Part shown: in pieces, positions 1 to 6,706 of the stretch
Position numbering within the stretch: the first letter of the stretch is position 1
How the letters are laid out: each line of letters starts with the position of its first letter
Source of the DNA: a virus
Strand: one strand, 5' to 3'
Length of the DNA: 42,609 nucleotides
Virus record (IMG/VR): IMGVR_UViG_3300031576_000124
Coordinates: 1 to 42,609 of that record
The notes under the pieces: model-generated
The model's input: the letters and a program-made list of their open reading frames with translations, nothing else
Databases searched by the model: none
Told to the model about the DNA's origin: nothing
Made by a program: the position numbers and the translations under genes

Positions 1-127
1 GCATTGCGCTGCGCATTGCGCTGCGCATTGCGCTGCGCATTATCTATTGATAGTGCGCGAGTTAGTGATGTTGTGTTTTTAGAGGTTTGAGGTGTTTCGT
101 CTTTAGAAGAAGCCCACCGCTGTGTAG
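1..127. repeat. Left copy of the 127-bp terminal direct repeat (circularisation overlap)
   Basis: Bases 1-127 match bases 42483-42609 exactly. The overlap begins inside a 12-bp tandem repeat and the open reading frame on the minus strand continues across the join. 127 is also a common largest k-mer in de Bruijn assemblers, so the repeat is most simply an assembly overlap of a circular molecule, not a biological terminal repeat. The unit genome is then 42,482 bp. Confidence 0.9.
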
Positions 128-461
128 CTCTAACACGCGCCGCAAGGGTCCTCGCAGAGCTCCCGACGACCCAGGGTTGGGACGTCTTCCAGTCATGCAG
201 GAACCTGCCTCCTGGTGGTCCATCGAGCCATCCGATACGGACGAGTTCGGACGCCAGCCTGCCGACCTCTCCTGGCCATCTCGCGAGCAGTTCCAGGTCC
301 TCGTCGTCCTTCCCCGATAGGTCCCCGGTGGGGGCCTGCGTGGTAGCGAAGTCCCACAGACGGTGGAGGCCCAGGACGCCGTCGACGCCGAGCGCGCGGG
401 CGAGTTTGAGGGTCTTTGGATGGTCTGCCCAGCCGCAGATGACTTCGTACCTGTCTGGCAA
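1..461 (-). CDS. Replisome-organiser-like protein with C-terminal nuclease domain, 5' part (runs off the window end)
   Basis: This is the N-terminal half of a gene cut by the arbitrary contig ends. I chose the TTG at 461 because AGGAGG (471-476) sits 9 bases upstream and the previous gene stops at 488. The frame is open from 461 to base 1. It starts MPDRYEVICGWADHPKT and contains a 'LGLHRLWDFA', 'LVRIGWLD', 'FLHDWKTSQPW' pattern, typical of winged-helix N-terminal domains of phage replication organisers. It then enters a low-complexity stretch and NAQR repeats. Across the join it continues at 42482 in the same frame to a stop at 41711, giving about 410 residues. The role, recruiting host replication proteins to the phage origin, is inferred from the domain pattern. 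Confidence 0.75.
   Translation of the reverse strand, partial: MPDRYEVICGWADHPKTLKLARALGVDGVLGLHRLWDFATTQAPTGDLSGKDDEDLELLARWPGEVGRLASELVRIGWLDGPPGGRFLHDWKTSQPWVVGSSARTLAARVRATQRWASSKDETPQTSKNTTSLTRALSIDNAQRNAQRNAQRN
37..112. other. Candidate replication origin: inverted repeat plus AT-rich stretch
   Basis: Next to the 12-bp repeats lies the inverted repeat GCGCATTATC-tatt-GATAGTGCGC (37-60; one T-G pair in the stem). A markedly AT-rich stretch with a T5 run follows to about 112, in a genome that is otherwise GC-rich. All of this lies inside the replication-organiser gene. Direct repeats, an AT-rich unwinding region and a dyad in an initiator gene are the known design of lambdoid origins; the assignment here is inference. 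Confidence 0.45.
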
Positions 462-487
462 CGTTGAGCGCCTCCTAGGTCACTTCC

Positions 488-784
488 TCAGCTCCTCGGC
501 GGCGCGGCGCGGAATGCGTCGCACTCCGGGCGCAGCCTCGCGATCTCCGCATTCGCGGCGTCGAGTTGCTCGCGCAGTGTAGTATTCGCCTTGTGCAGTG
601 CCTCGATCTCGGCGTTCCGCGCGTGCCAGGCGGCGTAGAATCCATCCAGCCGGTCGCACATGTCGGAGGCGTCCCTATCCCACCTACGAGCAGCGAGGTC
701 ATCGGCGTCGAGAGATTCGGTACAGTTATCGCATGTAAACTCTTGGGTGCGATCTGCGCCACACAGTACGCATTCCAACTTCAT
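488..784 (-). CDS. Small zinc-finger/coiled-coil protein
   Basis: 98 residues. The N-terminus has two Cys pairs, C-V-L-C (5-8) and C-D-N-C (18-21), which would form a zinc ribbon. Residues ~50-90 are a heptad-like helix rich in Ala, Glu and Leu ('EIEALHKANTTLREQLDAANAEIARL'-type pattern), probably a coiled coil. The ATG at 784 overlaps the previous stop as ATGA, which supports this start. The next gene is the TTG-started replication organiser 26 bases downstream. No function is recognised; a dimeric zinc-binding accessory protein is as far as the sequence goes. Confidence 0.7.
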   Translation of the reverse strand: MKLECVLCGADRTQEFTCDNCTESLDADDLAARRWDRDASDMCDRLDGFYAAWHARNAEIEALHKANTTLREQLDAANAEIARLRPECDAFRAAPPRS

Positions 785-909
785 GGCTCACCCTCCGGCA
801 TCGGGACAACGAGGACGCGCTTGCCTACGGCTCCAAACTCCCCGCCAGGTTCGTGCGCCCAGACCTCCCTCGCGTCCAAACCGTCCTCGGTGAACACCTG
901 CCACCCCAC
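781..909 (-). CDS. Very small hypothetical protein
   Basis: About 42 residues if the GTG at 909 is used. That GTG follows GGGGGGAG by 6 bases and begins 14 bases after the stop of the upstream gene. The stop overlaps the next start as ATGA, which argues that the frame is translated. The C-terminal 'KRVLVVP' resembles the 'RRVLVVP' end of the upstream 80-residue protein, so the two may be partial duplicates. An alternative ATG at 999 would overlap the upstream gene by 76 bases and is less likely. Function unknown. Confidence 0.4.
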   Translation of the reverse strand: MGWQVFTEDGLDAREVWAHEPGGEFGAVGKRVLVVPMPEGEP

Positions 910-923
910 CCACGGCTCCCCCC

Positions 924-1166
924 CTACGGCACAACGAGGACGCGGCGCGCTGGATAAAACTTCCCGCGACTCATTGTGCTGTAGCCTTCGTTGACCCACG
1001 CCTCGAAGGGCTCCTCCACCGGCTTCCGGTGCGTGGCCTCGAACACCGCCAGGGTGATGAGGTCGGCCTCGGGCTTCTCCAGGCGCTCTCGCACCTGGGC
1101 GACGAGGGTGTCAAGCTGCTCCTCCGTCGCCCACATGACGACAGGAATCTTGCGCGGCTCGGTCAT
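924..1166 (-). CDS. Small hypothetical protein
   Basis: 80 residues, start chosen at 1166 because it overlaps the previous stop as ATGA. The sequence reads as one compact alpha/beta domain: a strand (IPVVMWATEE), a helix (LDTLVAQVRERL), a strand (LITLAVFEA) and a C-terminal 'FYPARRVLVVP'. There is no recognised family, signal peptide or membrane segment. It sits in the run of coupled small genes at the end of the early operon. Confidence 0.6.
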   Translation of the reverse strand: MTEPRKIPVVMWATEEQLDTLVAQVRERLEKPEADLITLAVFEATHRKPVEEPFEAWVNEGYSTMSRGKFYPARRVLVVP

Positions 1167-1390
1167 AGATTCACCTGCACTACTTCCACCTTCACAGCGC
1201 GGGGCACTCGCCATCCGTGAGGCTCGGCACGAAGATCGGCACGATTACGGATGTACCCATACCTCTGCTCGATGAACTCGCGGGCTTCCCTGCGAGTCCT
1301 GAACAGGCGCGGGTCGTCGTCCCACAGGATAAACCTCTTCCACCCATCTAGGCGGTTGTGGCTGGCCCACCACACAACCCAGAAGCTCAT
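1163..1390 (-). CDS. Small hypothetical protein, Trp/Arg-rich
   Basis: 75 residues starting MSFWVVWWASHNRL. The start at 1390 overlaps the previous stop as ATGA, and its own stop overlaps the next start in the same way. A helix with 'TRREAREFIEQRYGYIRNRADLR' pattern resembles the short early-gene proteins of phages in which an aromatic strand is followed by an 'EAxxFIE' helix. No specific family is recognised. Confidence 0.6.
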   Translation of the reverse strand: MSFWVVWWASHNRLDGWKRFILWDDDPRLFRTRREAREFIEQRYGYIRNRADLRAEPHGWRVPRAVKVEVVQVNL

Positions 1391-1755
1391 GGCTCCACCA
1401 TCTCCCACTCGATCAGCGCGGCGCGGGCGGCGTCGTATACCCCTCCTGACATCACATCGAACGCCTCCCCCGTTTCGTTGCGAATCAACGTCATGTTCAG
1501 GTACAACTCCCGCACCACCTCCCGCGCGCGGTCGCGCTCGGCGAGCAACGGTGTGTTGTACTGCGGCACGGTGTAGTGCTTGACACAGCGGATTCTGAGA
1601 AGCGACTGGACGCCGCGCAAGAAAATCTTTGACTCCTCTAGCGGGATTGTCAGCTCCTTGAACAGGGCGTCGATCATGGCGTCTTCGCCGATCCCCTTGC
1701 AGAGGTGACACTGCCGAGCGCACTCCTTTGCGATCTGTTCTTGCGTCATGTCCAT
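1387..1755 (-). CDS. Hypothetical early protein
   Basis: 122 residues from the ATG at 1755; GAGG lies 5-6 bases upstream. A second ATG at 1749 is also possible. It has a CARQC-H-LCKG segment near residues 13-22 with three cysteines that could bind a metal, then a helical body ending in 'YDAARAALIEWEMVEP'. There are no membrane segments. The stop overlaps the next gene as ATGA. Function unknown. Confidence 0.6.
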   Translation of the reverse strand: MDMTQEQIAKECARQCHLCKGIGEDAMIDALFKELTIPLEESKIFLRGVQSLLRIRCVKHYTVPQYNTPLLAERDRAREVVRELYLNMTLIRNETGEAFDVMSGGVYDAARAALIEWEMVEP

Positions 1756-1757
1756 CT

Positions 1758-2231
1758 CTACCTCAGCGCCCCTTGAGGGGCGGGCGGGCCATACCTTGTA
1801 ACTGTGCGACCGCCGCTGAAGCAGCGTTCGCGTTTCAACACGCCATCCTTGGCAAGCGTCGCGAGAATCCTTCTCGTCCACTTGAGTGGAAACCCCGTTC
1901 TCTTCGCTAGCGCCGCTGGATGGTCCGGGCCTGAAATCACGGCGACGATTAGCGTCACGATTCTCTGTCCTTCACTGAGTAGTTCCATGGTCTCCTCGCA
2001 AAACCGAGAGCGGCGGGCCGGGCAACCTAACATCCCGGTTGACGAAGCAACGATGAAGAAACACGGGCTGTCGAGCTTCGCCTGGAAGGACCGCCGCGCG
2101 TCCAGGTAATCGAGGGCCGCTTTCTGGACTGCCGGGATCTTGGACGGTGTCACGCCTGGCAGTTCGCCTTGCTTGCCCTTGAGATTCCTGGGCTGTGCCT
2201 CTGGGTCCGGATCGACTCGCTTCCTACTCAT
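1758..2231 (-). CDS. Hypothetical protein with C-terminal winged-helix-like segment
   Basis: 157 residues. The ATG at 2231 has AAGGAG 9 bases upstream; the frame is open further upstream into the repeat region, but that part is only the antisense face of the Ala/Trp repeat gene. The N-terminus is basic and hydrophilic and includes 'KIPAVQKAALDYLDARRSFQ', a helix seen in small phage early proteins. The C-terminal ~75 residues ('GQRIVTLIVAVISGPDHPAALAKRTGFPLKWTRRILATLAKDGVL') fit a winged-helix DNA-binding fold. The middle 'SPCFFIVASSTGMLGCPARRS' looks unlike either end, so a joined or frameshifted pair of small genes is possible. Confidence 0.55.
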   Translation of the reverse strand: MSRKRVDPDPEAQPRNLKGKQGELPGVTPSKIPAVQKAALDYLDARRSFQAKLDSPCFFIVASSTGMLGCPARRSRFCEETMELLSEGQRIVTLIVAVISGPDHPAALAKRTGFPLKWTRRILATLAKDGVLKRERCFSGGRTVTRYGPPAPQGALR

Positions 2232-2278
2232 GTTCCGTTTCTCCTTTTGCTTCGGGTCAACACGGGGCGTCAAATCTT

Positions 2279-3049
2279 TCAGGCGATCATGCGATCCAAG
2301 AGCTCGAACGCGGATTTCTGGAGCTCGACAACCGTCGGTTGCAGTTTCGTTTTGGCTGCGTCCCACGCTGTGTCCCACGCTACGGCCCTCGCTGCGTCCC
2401 ACGCTGCGGCCCACGCTGCGGCCCTCGCTGCGTCCCACGCTGCGTCCCACGCTGCGGCCCTCGCTGCGTCCCACGCTGCGGCCCTCGCTGCGGCCCTCGC
2501 TGCGTCCCTCACTGCGGCCCTCGCTGCGGCCCACGCTGCGTCCCACGCTACGGCCCTCGCTGCGGCCCACGCTGTGTCCCACGCTACGGCCCTCGCTGCG
2601 TCCCACGCTGCGGCCGCTTTCGTGCGTGCGCGGTCAATGGGCGCCTGCGCAGCGACGAGCCCTGTAGTGTCAGTGAGCTCATGGAGAGTCCGTAGAAGGG
2701 CTGCCGGCTTCTTGATTCCAGCGAGGTCAAGCCAGGCTGGCGTGTGCACACGGATCATCCAATCCGTCAGCATCCAGCCACGTACCTCGTCCTTGCGGTC
2801 GCCTGCGGTGCCGATAACCCTATGGATGTACGGCTTGAGTTTCTGCCGGCTCTTATCGTCAAGGTCGTCGTTCCACCGACGCAGGAAGGCGCCTAGGACC
2901 GGGCTCACACACGCCGGATGGTCCGAGTGCGACGTGCCGGCCATCCAGGCGACGGCCTCCATGAAGCACACGCCTTGCTCTCGGCTCGTATGGTTCCCCT
3001 TCGTCAGGACAAGCGTATCGAGATTGCAGATGGCCTCTTGCGCCTTCAC
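2279..3049 (-). CDS. Phage protein with conserved N-terminal domain and Ala/Trp/Asp/Arg tandem repeats
   Basis: 256 residues. The first ~130 resemble a widespread phage protein of unknown function: 'CFMEAVAWMAG', 'SDHPACVSPVLGAFLRRWND', a conserved 'VIGTAGD' and a 'DWMIRVHTPAWL' segment. Residues ~143-231 are built of four-residue repeats alternating A-W-D-A and A-R-A-A, encoded by a 12-bp minisatellite, which would form a long amphipathic helix. The last ~25 residues ('VVELQKSAFELLDRMIA') are non-repetitive. The ATG at 3049 overlaps the previous stop. A structural or binding role for the repeat is inference. Confidence 0.75.
   Translation of the reverse strand: MKAQEAICNLDTLVLTKGNHTSREQGVCFMEAVAWMAGTSHSDHPACVSPVLGAFLRRWNDDLDDKSRQKLKPYIHRVIGTAGDRKDEVRGWMLTDWMIRVHTPAWLDLAGIKKPAALLRTLHELTDTTGLVAAQAPIDRARTKAAAAWDAARAVAWDTAWAAARAVAWDAAWAAARAAVRDAARAAARAAAWDAARAAAWDAAWDAARAAAWAAAWDAARAVAWDTAWDAAKTKLQPTVVELQKSAFELLDRMIA
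2355..2618. repeat. 12-bp minisatellite inside a coding region (22 units)
   Basis: Twenty-two tandem units close to GCTGCG(T/G)CCC(A/T)C with substitutions such as GCTACG and GCTGTG. Each unit encodes four residues on the minus strand. Because the unit is a multiple of three, the other frames are also open (Gly-Arg-Ser-Glu/Val, Cys-Gly/Val-Pro-Arg and Ala-Ala-Ser-His types). Those readings have no start signal of their own and are treated as shadows. Confidence 0.9.
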
Positions 3050-3309
3050 GATCCACCTCCCTCAAGCGTGACGGGGTTCGCGACCGGGCTCGGTTGCCGG
3101 CGCTTCCCTCGCGAGAACTCCGCGTGATCTGGACAGGTTACGAAGTGAGAGACGTAGCAGTCCTCCGCGCGAGCGACCCGGATCGTGCCGTCAGGGTCGC
3201 GTCCCACCATGCGGTAGACCTGAGCGCGTGGGTCGAGTGGGTGACGCGTGCCCTTGGAGTCGAGACCCACGAGCATCTCGCGGCCGCAGTTCGGGCCTCG
3301 GCAGTTCAT
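3046..3309 (-). CDS. Small Cys-containing protein (possible zinc ribbon)
   Basis: 87 residues beginning MNCRGPNCGREML. The cysteines at 3 and 8, with 'DCYVSHFVTCPDH' near 50-62, give a CxxxxC...CxxxxxxxC-H pattern compatible with a zinc-binding site. The start overlaps the stop of the SbcC-like gene as ATGA, so it is probably co-translated with it. It may be an accessory to the recombination module, but this rests on position only. Confidence 0.65.
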   Translation of the reverse strand: MNCRGPNCGREMLVGLDSKGTRHPLDPRAQVYRMVGRDPDGTIRVARAEDCYVSHFVTCPDHAEFSRGKRRQPSPVANPVTLEGGGS

Positions 3310-5276
3310 GCCGCTTCCCCTGCTCGCGCCGGCGTCGGGAGCCGCAGCTCGCCGTCCACCAGGTGGAAGAAGCGAGCCTCCGTAATCCCGGCGGCTGGTC
3401 CGTTCCATGTCGCCGCCTTCTCCTCGTAGCTGTCGTCGGTCTGAACTGCCAGCACGAACCACTGACAGCCGCAGGACGCGAGCATCTCCATCACCTGGTG
3501 GTGGGTTTTCGGCTCCAGAGCCTCGAAGTCGTCCACGACGACGACCCCGAGACCGGAGTACTGCGCCGCCGCAATCGCGAATGCCGTCTCGAACCGGATC
3601 CGCTCTGACCGAGAGAGGAGCGAGGCCTCCAGCGTCCGCCCCTTGAGCGTCACGAGCGGGTCGCCTTGTACGTCCAGGACCGGCCGGAGGTCCGCCTTGA
3701 AGCCGAGCGGCTCCAGGAGCGCGTTGACATCTGTGTGGAATTTCGCGAGCCCCCCACGGTTCACCGCCTTGCGTAAACCCGTCGGCCCGAGGTGCTCGAG
3801 CAGCGACGTCAGCGCCTGGTACTCCTGTTCCGCTGCAGACTTGGCCTTCCTGCGGGTCTCCGATTGGATCCGTTCGCCCAGGTACTGCGAGAGCGCGAGG
3901 AGGCGAGCGTTGCCGGTGGAGATCCGCGCGGACAACTCCCCTGCTCGCTTGGCGGCTTCTGGGTCTCCAGGCTGCCCCGCCTCCGCTTCCGCCTTCGCCA
4001 GTGCAGCGCAGGCGTCCTCCCAGTCCTTCCGCGCCTCGATCAGGCTCGCCGTCAGGCGGGCGTGCTCCTGGTACTGCTTGGTGAGCCGCGCCCGCTCGGC
4101 CTCGATCTCCGCCGTCTTGAGATTGTCTCGGATCTCGTGGAGCTTGGCGCGGAGGACGTCGGAGAGCTCCTGCGACTTCTCGAGGTGCTTGGTCTGGTTC
4201 TCCTTGAGTGTCTTGCGTGCCGTGGCGGTGAGCTTCTGGTTGCACAGGACGCAGGAGCCCGCGCCGTCCGGTTGGGAGGCGACGAGCGTCAGGACCTGCT
4301 TCGTCTTGGCGACGTCGGCTTCCGCGGTCGCGAGCTGCGAGGAGAACTTGCTCCGGCGATCCCGGTTGTCCTCGTTCTCCGCCTCTGCGGCAGACAGGTC
4401 CGCGCCGAGCTTGTCGATCGCCGCGCGCATCTCGTCGGCCGGCTGGAAGGCGTCGAGCTGGCCGCGGACGCTCTGGCCTTTGGTCACCGCTCGCTCGACT
4501 GCCTTCCGCTCGAGCTCCAGGCCGCGGACCTTGGGCGCCGCGGCAGTCACCGCTTCGTCCCGTTCGGCCGTGAGCTCCTCCAGCCGCTCCGAGATCTCCG
4601 TGCGCATGACGTCCAGGTCGGCGACGGACAGGACGGACGCGCTCTCTAGGCCGTCAGGAGCGACCGGTTCGGGGACCTCACCAATCGCTTTGATCGTGCG
4701 CCCGAGGTCGGTGCGCTTCTCGAACGCCCGCTTGTGGACCACGTCGAGGCCGGCGGTGTCGAGCTTCCCGTGGTCCTCGCCCAGGAGGTCCTTGACCGCC
4801 TTCCGGATCTCGGCGGGGATCTCAATCTCCGCCTTGGGCGCAAGGTCCAGGATCAAGCGTTGACGCTCCTTCGGAGCCAGCCGGAGTAGCTCGGAGCCGT
4901 AGAGCGAGGCGCGGGCAATCGGCCCACGGATCCGTAACTCGGCCTCGACCAGCGCCTGTTTGTTGGACCTGGGTCCTTCGGCGTCAGTGCGGTCGATTGT
5001 CACCTCGGCGCCGTCAGCGATGGCCTGCAGGCGAAGCTGCCACGGCTGGTCGGGGCGGCCGTCACGCGAGCGCAAGGCGGCGAGGTTCTGCCCGCTCTCG
5101 AACCCCGCGCACGTGCCCGTGAGTGCGAGCGAGAGCGCGTTGCGAAGCATGGACTTCCCAGCTCCGTTGGGCCCGACGATGACGTTGCCGGCGTCGGAGA
5201 AATCGGGCGTGACGAGCTCGCGGAATGGCCCGAGATTCCGGGCGCGGAGGCTGCGGAGGATGACGCGGCGGGTCAT
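3306..5276 (-). CDS. SbcC/Rad50-like AAA ATPase with zinc hook
   Basis: 656 residues. It begins with 'SLRARNLGPFREL', as in SMC/Rad50/SbcC proteins, followed by Walker A GPNGAGKS (35-42). Long charged coiled-coil arms follow, broken near residue ~345 by C-V-L-C, the Rad50-type zinc-hook motif through which two molecules pair. A 'VVVVDDFEALEP' Walker B segment lies near the C-terminus. Known relatives tether DNA ends and gate a nuclease. No SbcD/Mre11-like phosphoesterase is seen nearby; the nuclease partner may be the YqaJ protein at 6707-7705 or a host enzyme. It lacks an obvious 'LSGGQ' and has 'LLSRSERIRFETAFAI' in its place. Coupled to both neighbours by ATGA overlaps. Confidence 0.85.
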   Translation of the reverse strand: MTRRVILRSLRARNLGPFRELVTPDFSDAGNVIVGPNGAGKSMLRNALSLALTGTCAGFESGQNLAALRSRDGRPDQPWQLRLQAIADGAEVTIDRTDAEGPRSNKQALVEAELRIRGPIARASLYGSELLRLAPKERQRLILDLAPKAEIEIPAEIRKAVKDLLGEDHGKLDTAGLDVVHKRAFEKRTDLGRTIKAIGEVPEPVAPDGLESASVLSVADLDVMRTEISERLEELTAERDEAVTAAAPKVRGLELERKAVERAVTKGQSVRGQLDAFQPADEMRAAIDKLGADLSAAEAENEDNRDRRSKFSSQLATAEADVAKTKQVLTLVASQPDGAGSCVLCNQKLTATARKTLKENQTKHLEKSQELSDVLRAKLHEIRDNLKTAEIEAERARLTKQYQEHARLTASLIEARKDWEDACAALAKAEAEAGQPGDPEAAKRAGELSARISTGNARLLALSQYLGERIQSETRRKAKSAAEQEYQALTSLLEHLGPTGLRKAVNRGGLAKFHTDVNALLEPLGFKADLRPVLDVQGDPLVTLKGRTLEASLLSRSERIRFETAFAIAAAQYSGLGVVVVDDFEALEPKTHHQVMEMLASCGCQWFVLAVQTDDSYEEKAATWNGPAAGITEARFFHLVDGELRLPTPARAGEAA

Positions 5277-5524
5277 GGGAGCGCTCCCCCTGGCGCAAAG
5301 CCGGCGAAGCAGCCGTCTTCGATGACAATCTCGTCGCGCTGGCCCTCTGAGTCGTAGTAGAAGAGCCGTCGGCCCGGCGGGAGCCTGAGCTTGAGATCTT
5401 GTACGACGGCCTCCGCATCATTCGTGACGGAGGGATGCTGGTCCCAAGGCCCGATATCCCGGATCACGAGCGGGTCTTTCTGCAGGAAGTCGTCCTCGAC
5501 GATCGCGTAGCGCGCATGTCTCAT
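5273..5524 (-). CDS. Small hypothetical protein of the recombination operon
   Basis: 83 residues, acidic, starting MRHARYAIVEDDFLQ, with beta-rich segments such as 'RRLFYYDSEGQRDEIVIEDG'. It begins 9 bases after the stop of the putative annealing protein, and its stop overlaps the SbcC-like start as ATGA. No known domain is recognised. Position suggests a co-regulated helper of DNA metabolism. Confidence 0.65.
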   Translation of the reverse strand: MRHARYAIVEDDFLQKDPLVIRDIGPWDQHPSVTNDAEAVVQDLKLRLPPGRRLFYYDSEGQRDEIVIEDGCFAGFAPGGALP

Positions 5525-5533
5525 GGTGAGCCC

Positions 5534-6667
5534 TCAGAACCGGCCGAAGCCGGACTGCTTGGCCTTGGCGGCAGCGGGGGGGTCTGGCCACGGTCGCTCG
5601 GGTTCGATCTTGTGAGTTGGCGCCGCACTCTCCGGGCGCGTGGTAGCCGCTGGTTTCGCCAACGGGGCGGCCGCACCCTGCGGGCGCGGGTCGTCGAACG
5701 GCCGCGAGTCCTCCTCAAACTCGGGGATGCGGTCGTCCTTGGCGGGTCCGGACCCCGCCGTCGTCTCGACAGGAACTCCCACTCCGCCACGCTGCGCCTG
5801 CATCCTCGCCGTGAGGTCCTTGAGATCCCTCGTGTCCCCGCGTCCGTCGTGTCCAGGCAACTCGAAGTAGTCCTCGCGTTTCGCCTGGCCGTCCCGGAGC
5901 GCCGCGAAGATTCCCCGCAGGTCCGCCAGCTCTTCCTCCGTGATGAGGTCCAGCGCGTGCGCGAGCTTCGCCTCGATCATCTCTCCAGTCACGCCGACGT
6001 CGCGGAAGGCGGCGACGAGCCGCCGGATGGTCGCCGGCTTGTCCTGTTTGATCTCACCCTTCGCCGCCTTCACGAGCGTCTCCCGCGCGACGCGGAGGGC
6101 GTCCTCGATCACGTCGGGCGGGAGCATCTTGAGGATCGCGTTGCGCTCTGCGACGGCGCCGTTCTTCGCGACGAGCTCGCGGTAGTCCCGTTCGTCTGGA
6201 AGGATCCACACGGTCTGACCGCTCCGCTTCCGTTGAACGAGATTCTTGAACGTGAGCGAGGCGACGACGCGAGCGTTCGTCTCCAGGTCCACGGCCCACC
6301 CTTCGACGGTTGTGCGTTCGTCCGTCGCGTCCGTCACCCTGTAGCCGTACTGGATGTTCCCCCAGCACCGGGCAGACTCGCGGGCGAACTTGACCGAGGG
6401 TCCCTCGACCTGAGTCTGCCCGCGGGGGAAGACGTACCGCACGCCTTCGGCGAACGTCGGGCGCTCGCAGGCGCGAACGATCTTCCCGTAGCAGTCTCCC
6501 TCGTTCCTCGGGTTGCGCATCGCCATGACGTACGCGGCTTGGATCTCGGCCATCTCGCGCCCGGCCATCTGAGCGCCTGCGGTTCGTGCGAGCGCCGTGT
6601 TCTCCGTGTCGGCCTCGACGGCGAAGCCTGCATCACGGGCTCGGTCCTGGGTCTTCTCCTGTGCCAT
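5534..6667 (-). CDS. Putative single-strand annealing/recombination protein
   Basis: 377 residues. The body has the pattern 'MAMRNPRNEGDC...ACERPTFAEG..Y.FPRG...VEGPSVKFARESARCWGNIQYG', then 'DERDYRELVAKNGAVAERNAILKMLPPDVIEDA', known from a phage family usually found beside an exonuclease. The C-terminal ~110 residues are acidic and Pro-rich, a flexible tail ending 'SGFGRF', like the acidic tips of ssDNA-binding proteins. Lying directly downstream of a YqaJ exonuclease, it is probably the annealing partner (RecT/Bet-like role). The start at 6667 has GGAGGAGA upstream. The exact family is not certain. Confidence 0.65.
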   Translation of the reverse strand: MAQEKTQDRARDAGFAVEADTENTALARTAGAQMAGREMAEIQAAYVMAMRNPRNEGDCYGKIVRACERPTFAEGVRYVFPRGQTQVEGPSVKFARESARCWGNIQYGYRVTDATDERTTVEGWAVDLETNARVVASLTFKNLVQRKRSGQTVWILPDERDYRELVAKNGAVAERNAILKMLPPDVIEDALRVARETLVKAAKGEIKQDKPATIRRLVAAFRDVGVTGEMIEAKLAHALDLITEEELADLRGIFAALRDGQAKREDYFELPGHDGRGDTRDLKDLTARMQAQRGGVGVPVETTAGSGPAKDDRIPEFEEDSRPFDDPRPQGAAAPLAKPAATTRPESAAPTHKIEPERPWPDPPAAAKAKQSGFGRF

Positions 6668-6706
6668 CGGGTCGTCTCTCCTCCCGGCGCTCGCTGTCGC
6701 CGGCTG

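Noticed and set aside
1758-2606. Extended minus-strand frame with Gly-Arg-Ser-Glu/Val repeats in front of the 157-aa gene
   Set aside because: The repeat part is another frame of the 12-bp minisatellite in the 256-aa gene; a good ribosome site places the start at 2231.
2169-3071. Plus-strand frames through the minisatellite (Ala/Ser/His and Cys/Gly/Pro/Arg repeats)
   Set aside because: They are open only because a 12-bp repeat without stops is open in several frames; they have no ribosome site and oppose the operon.
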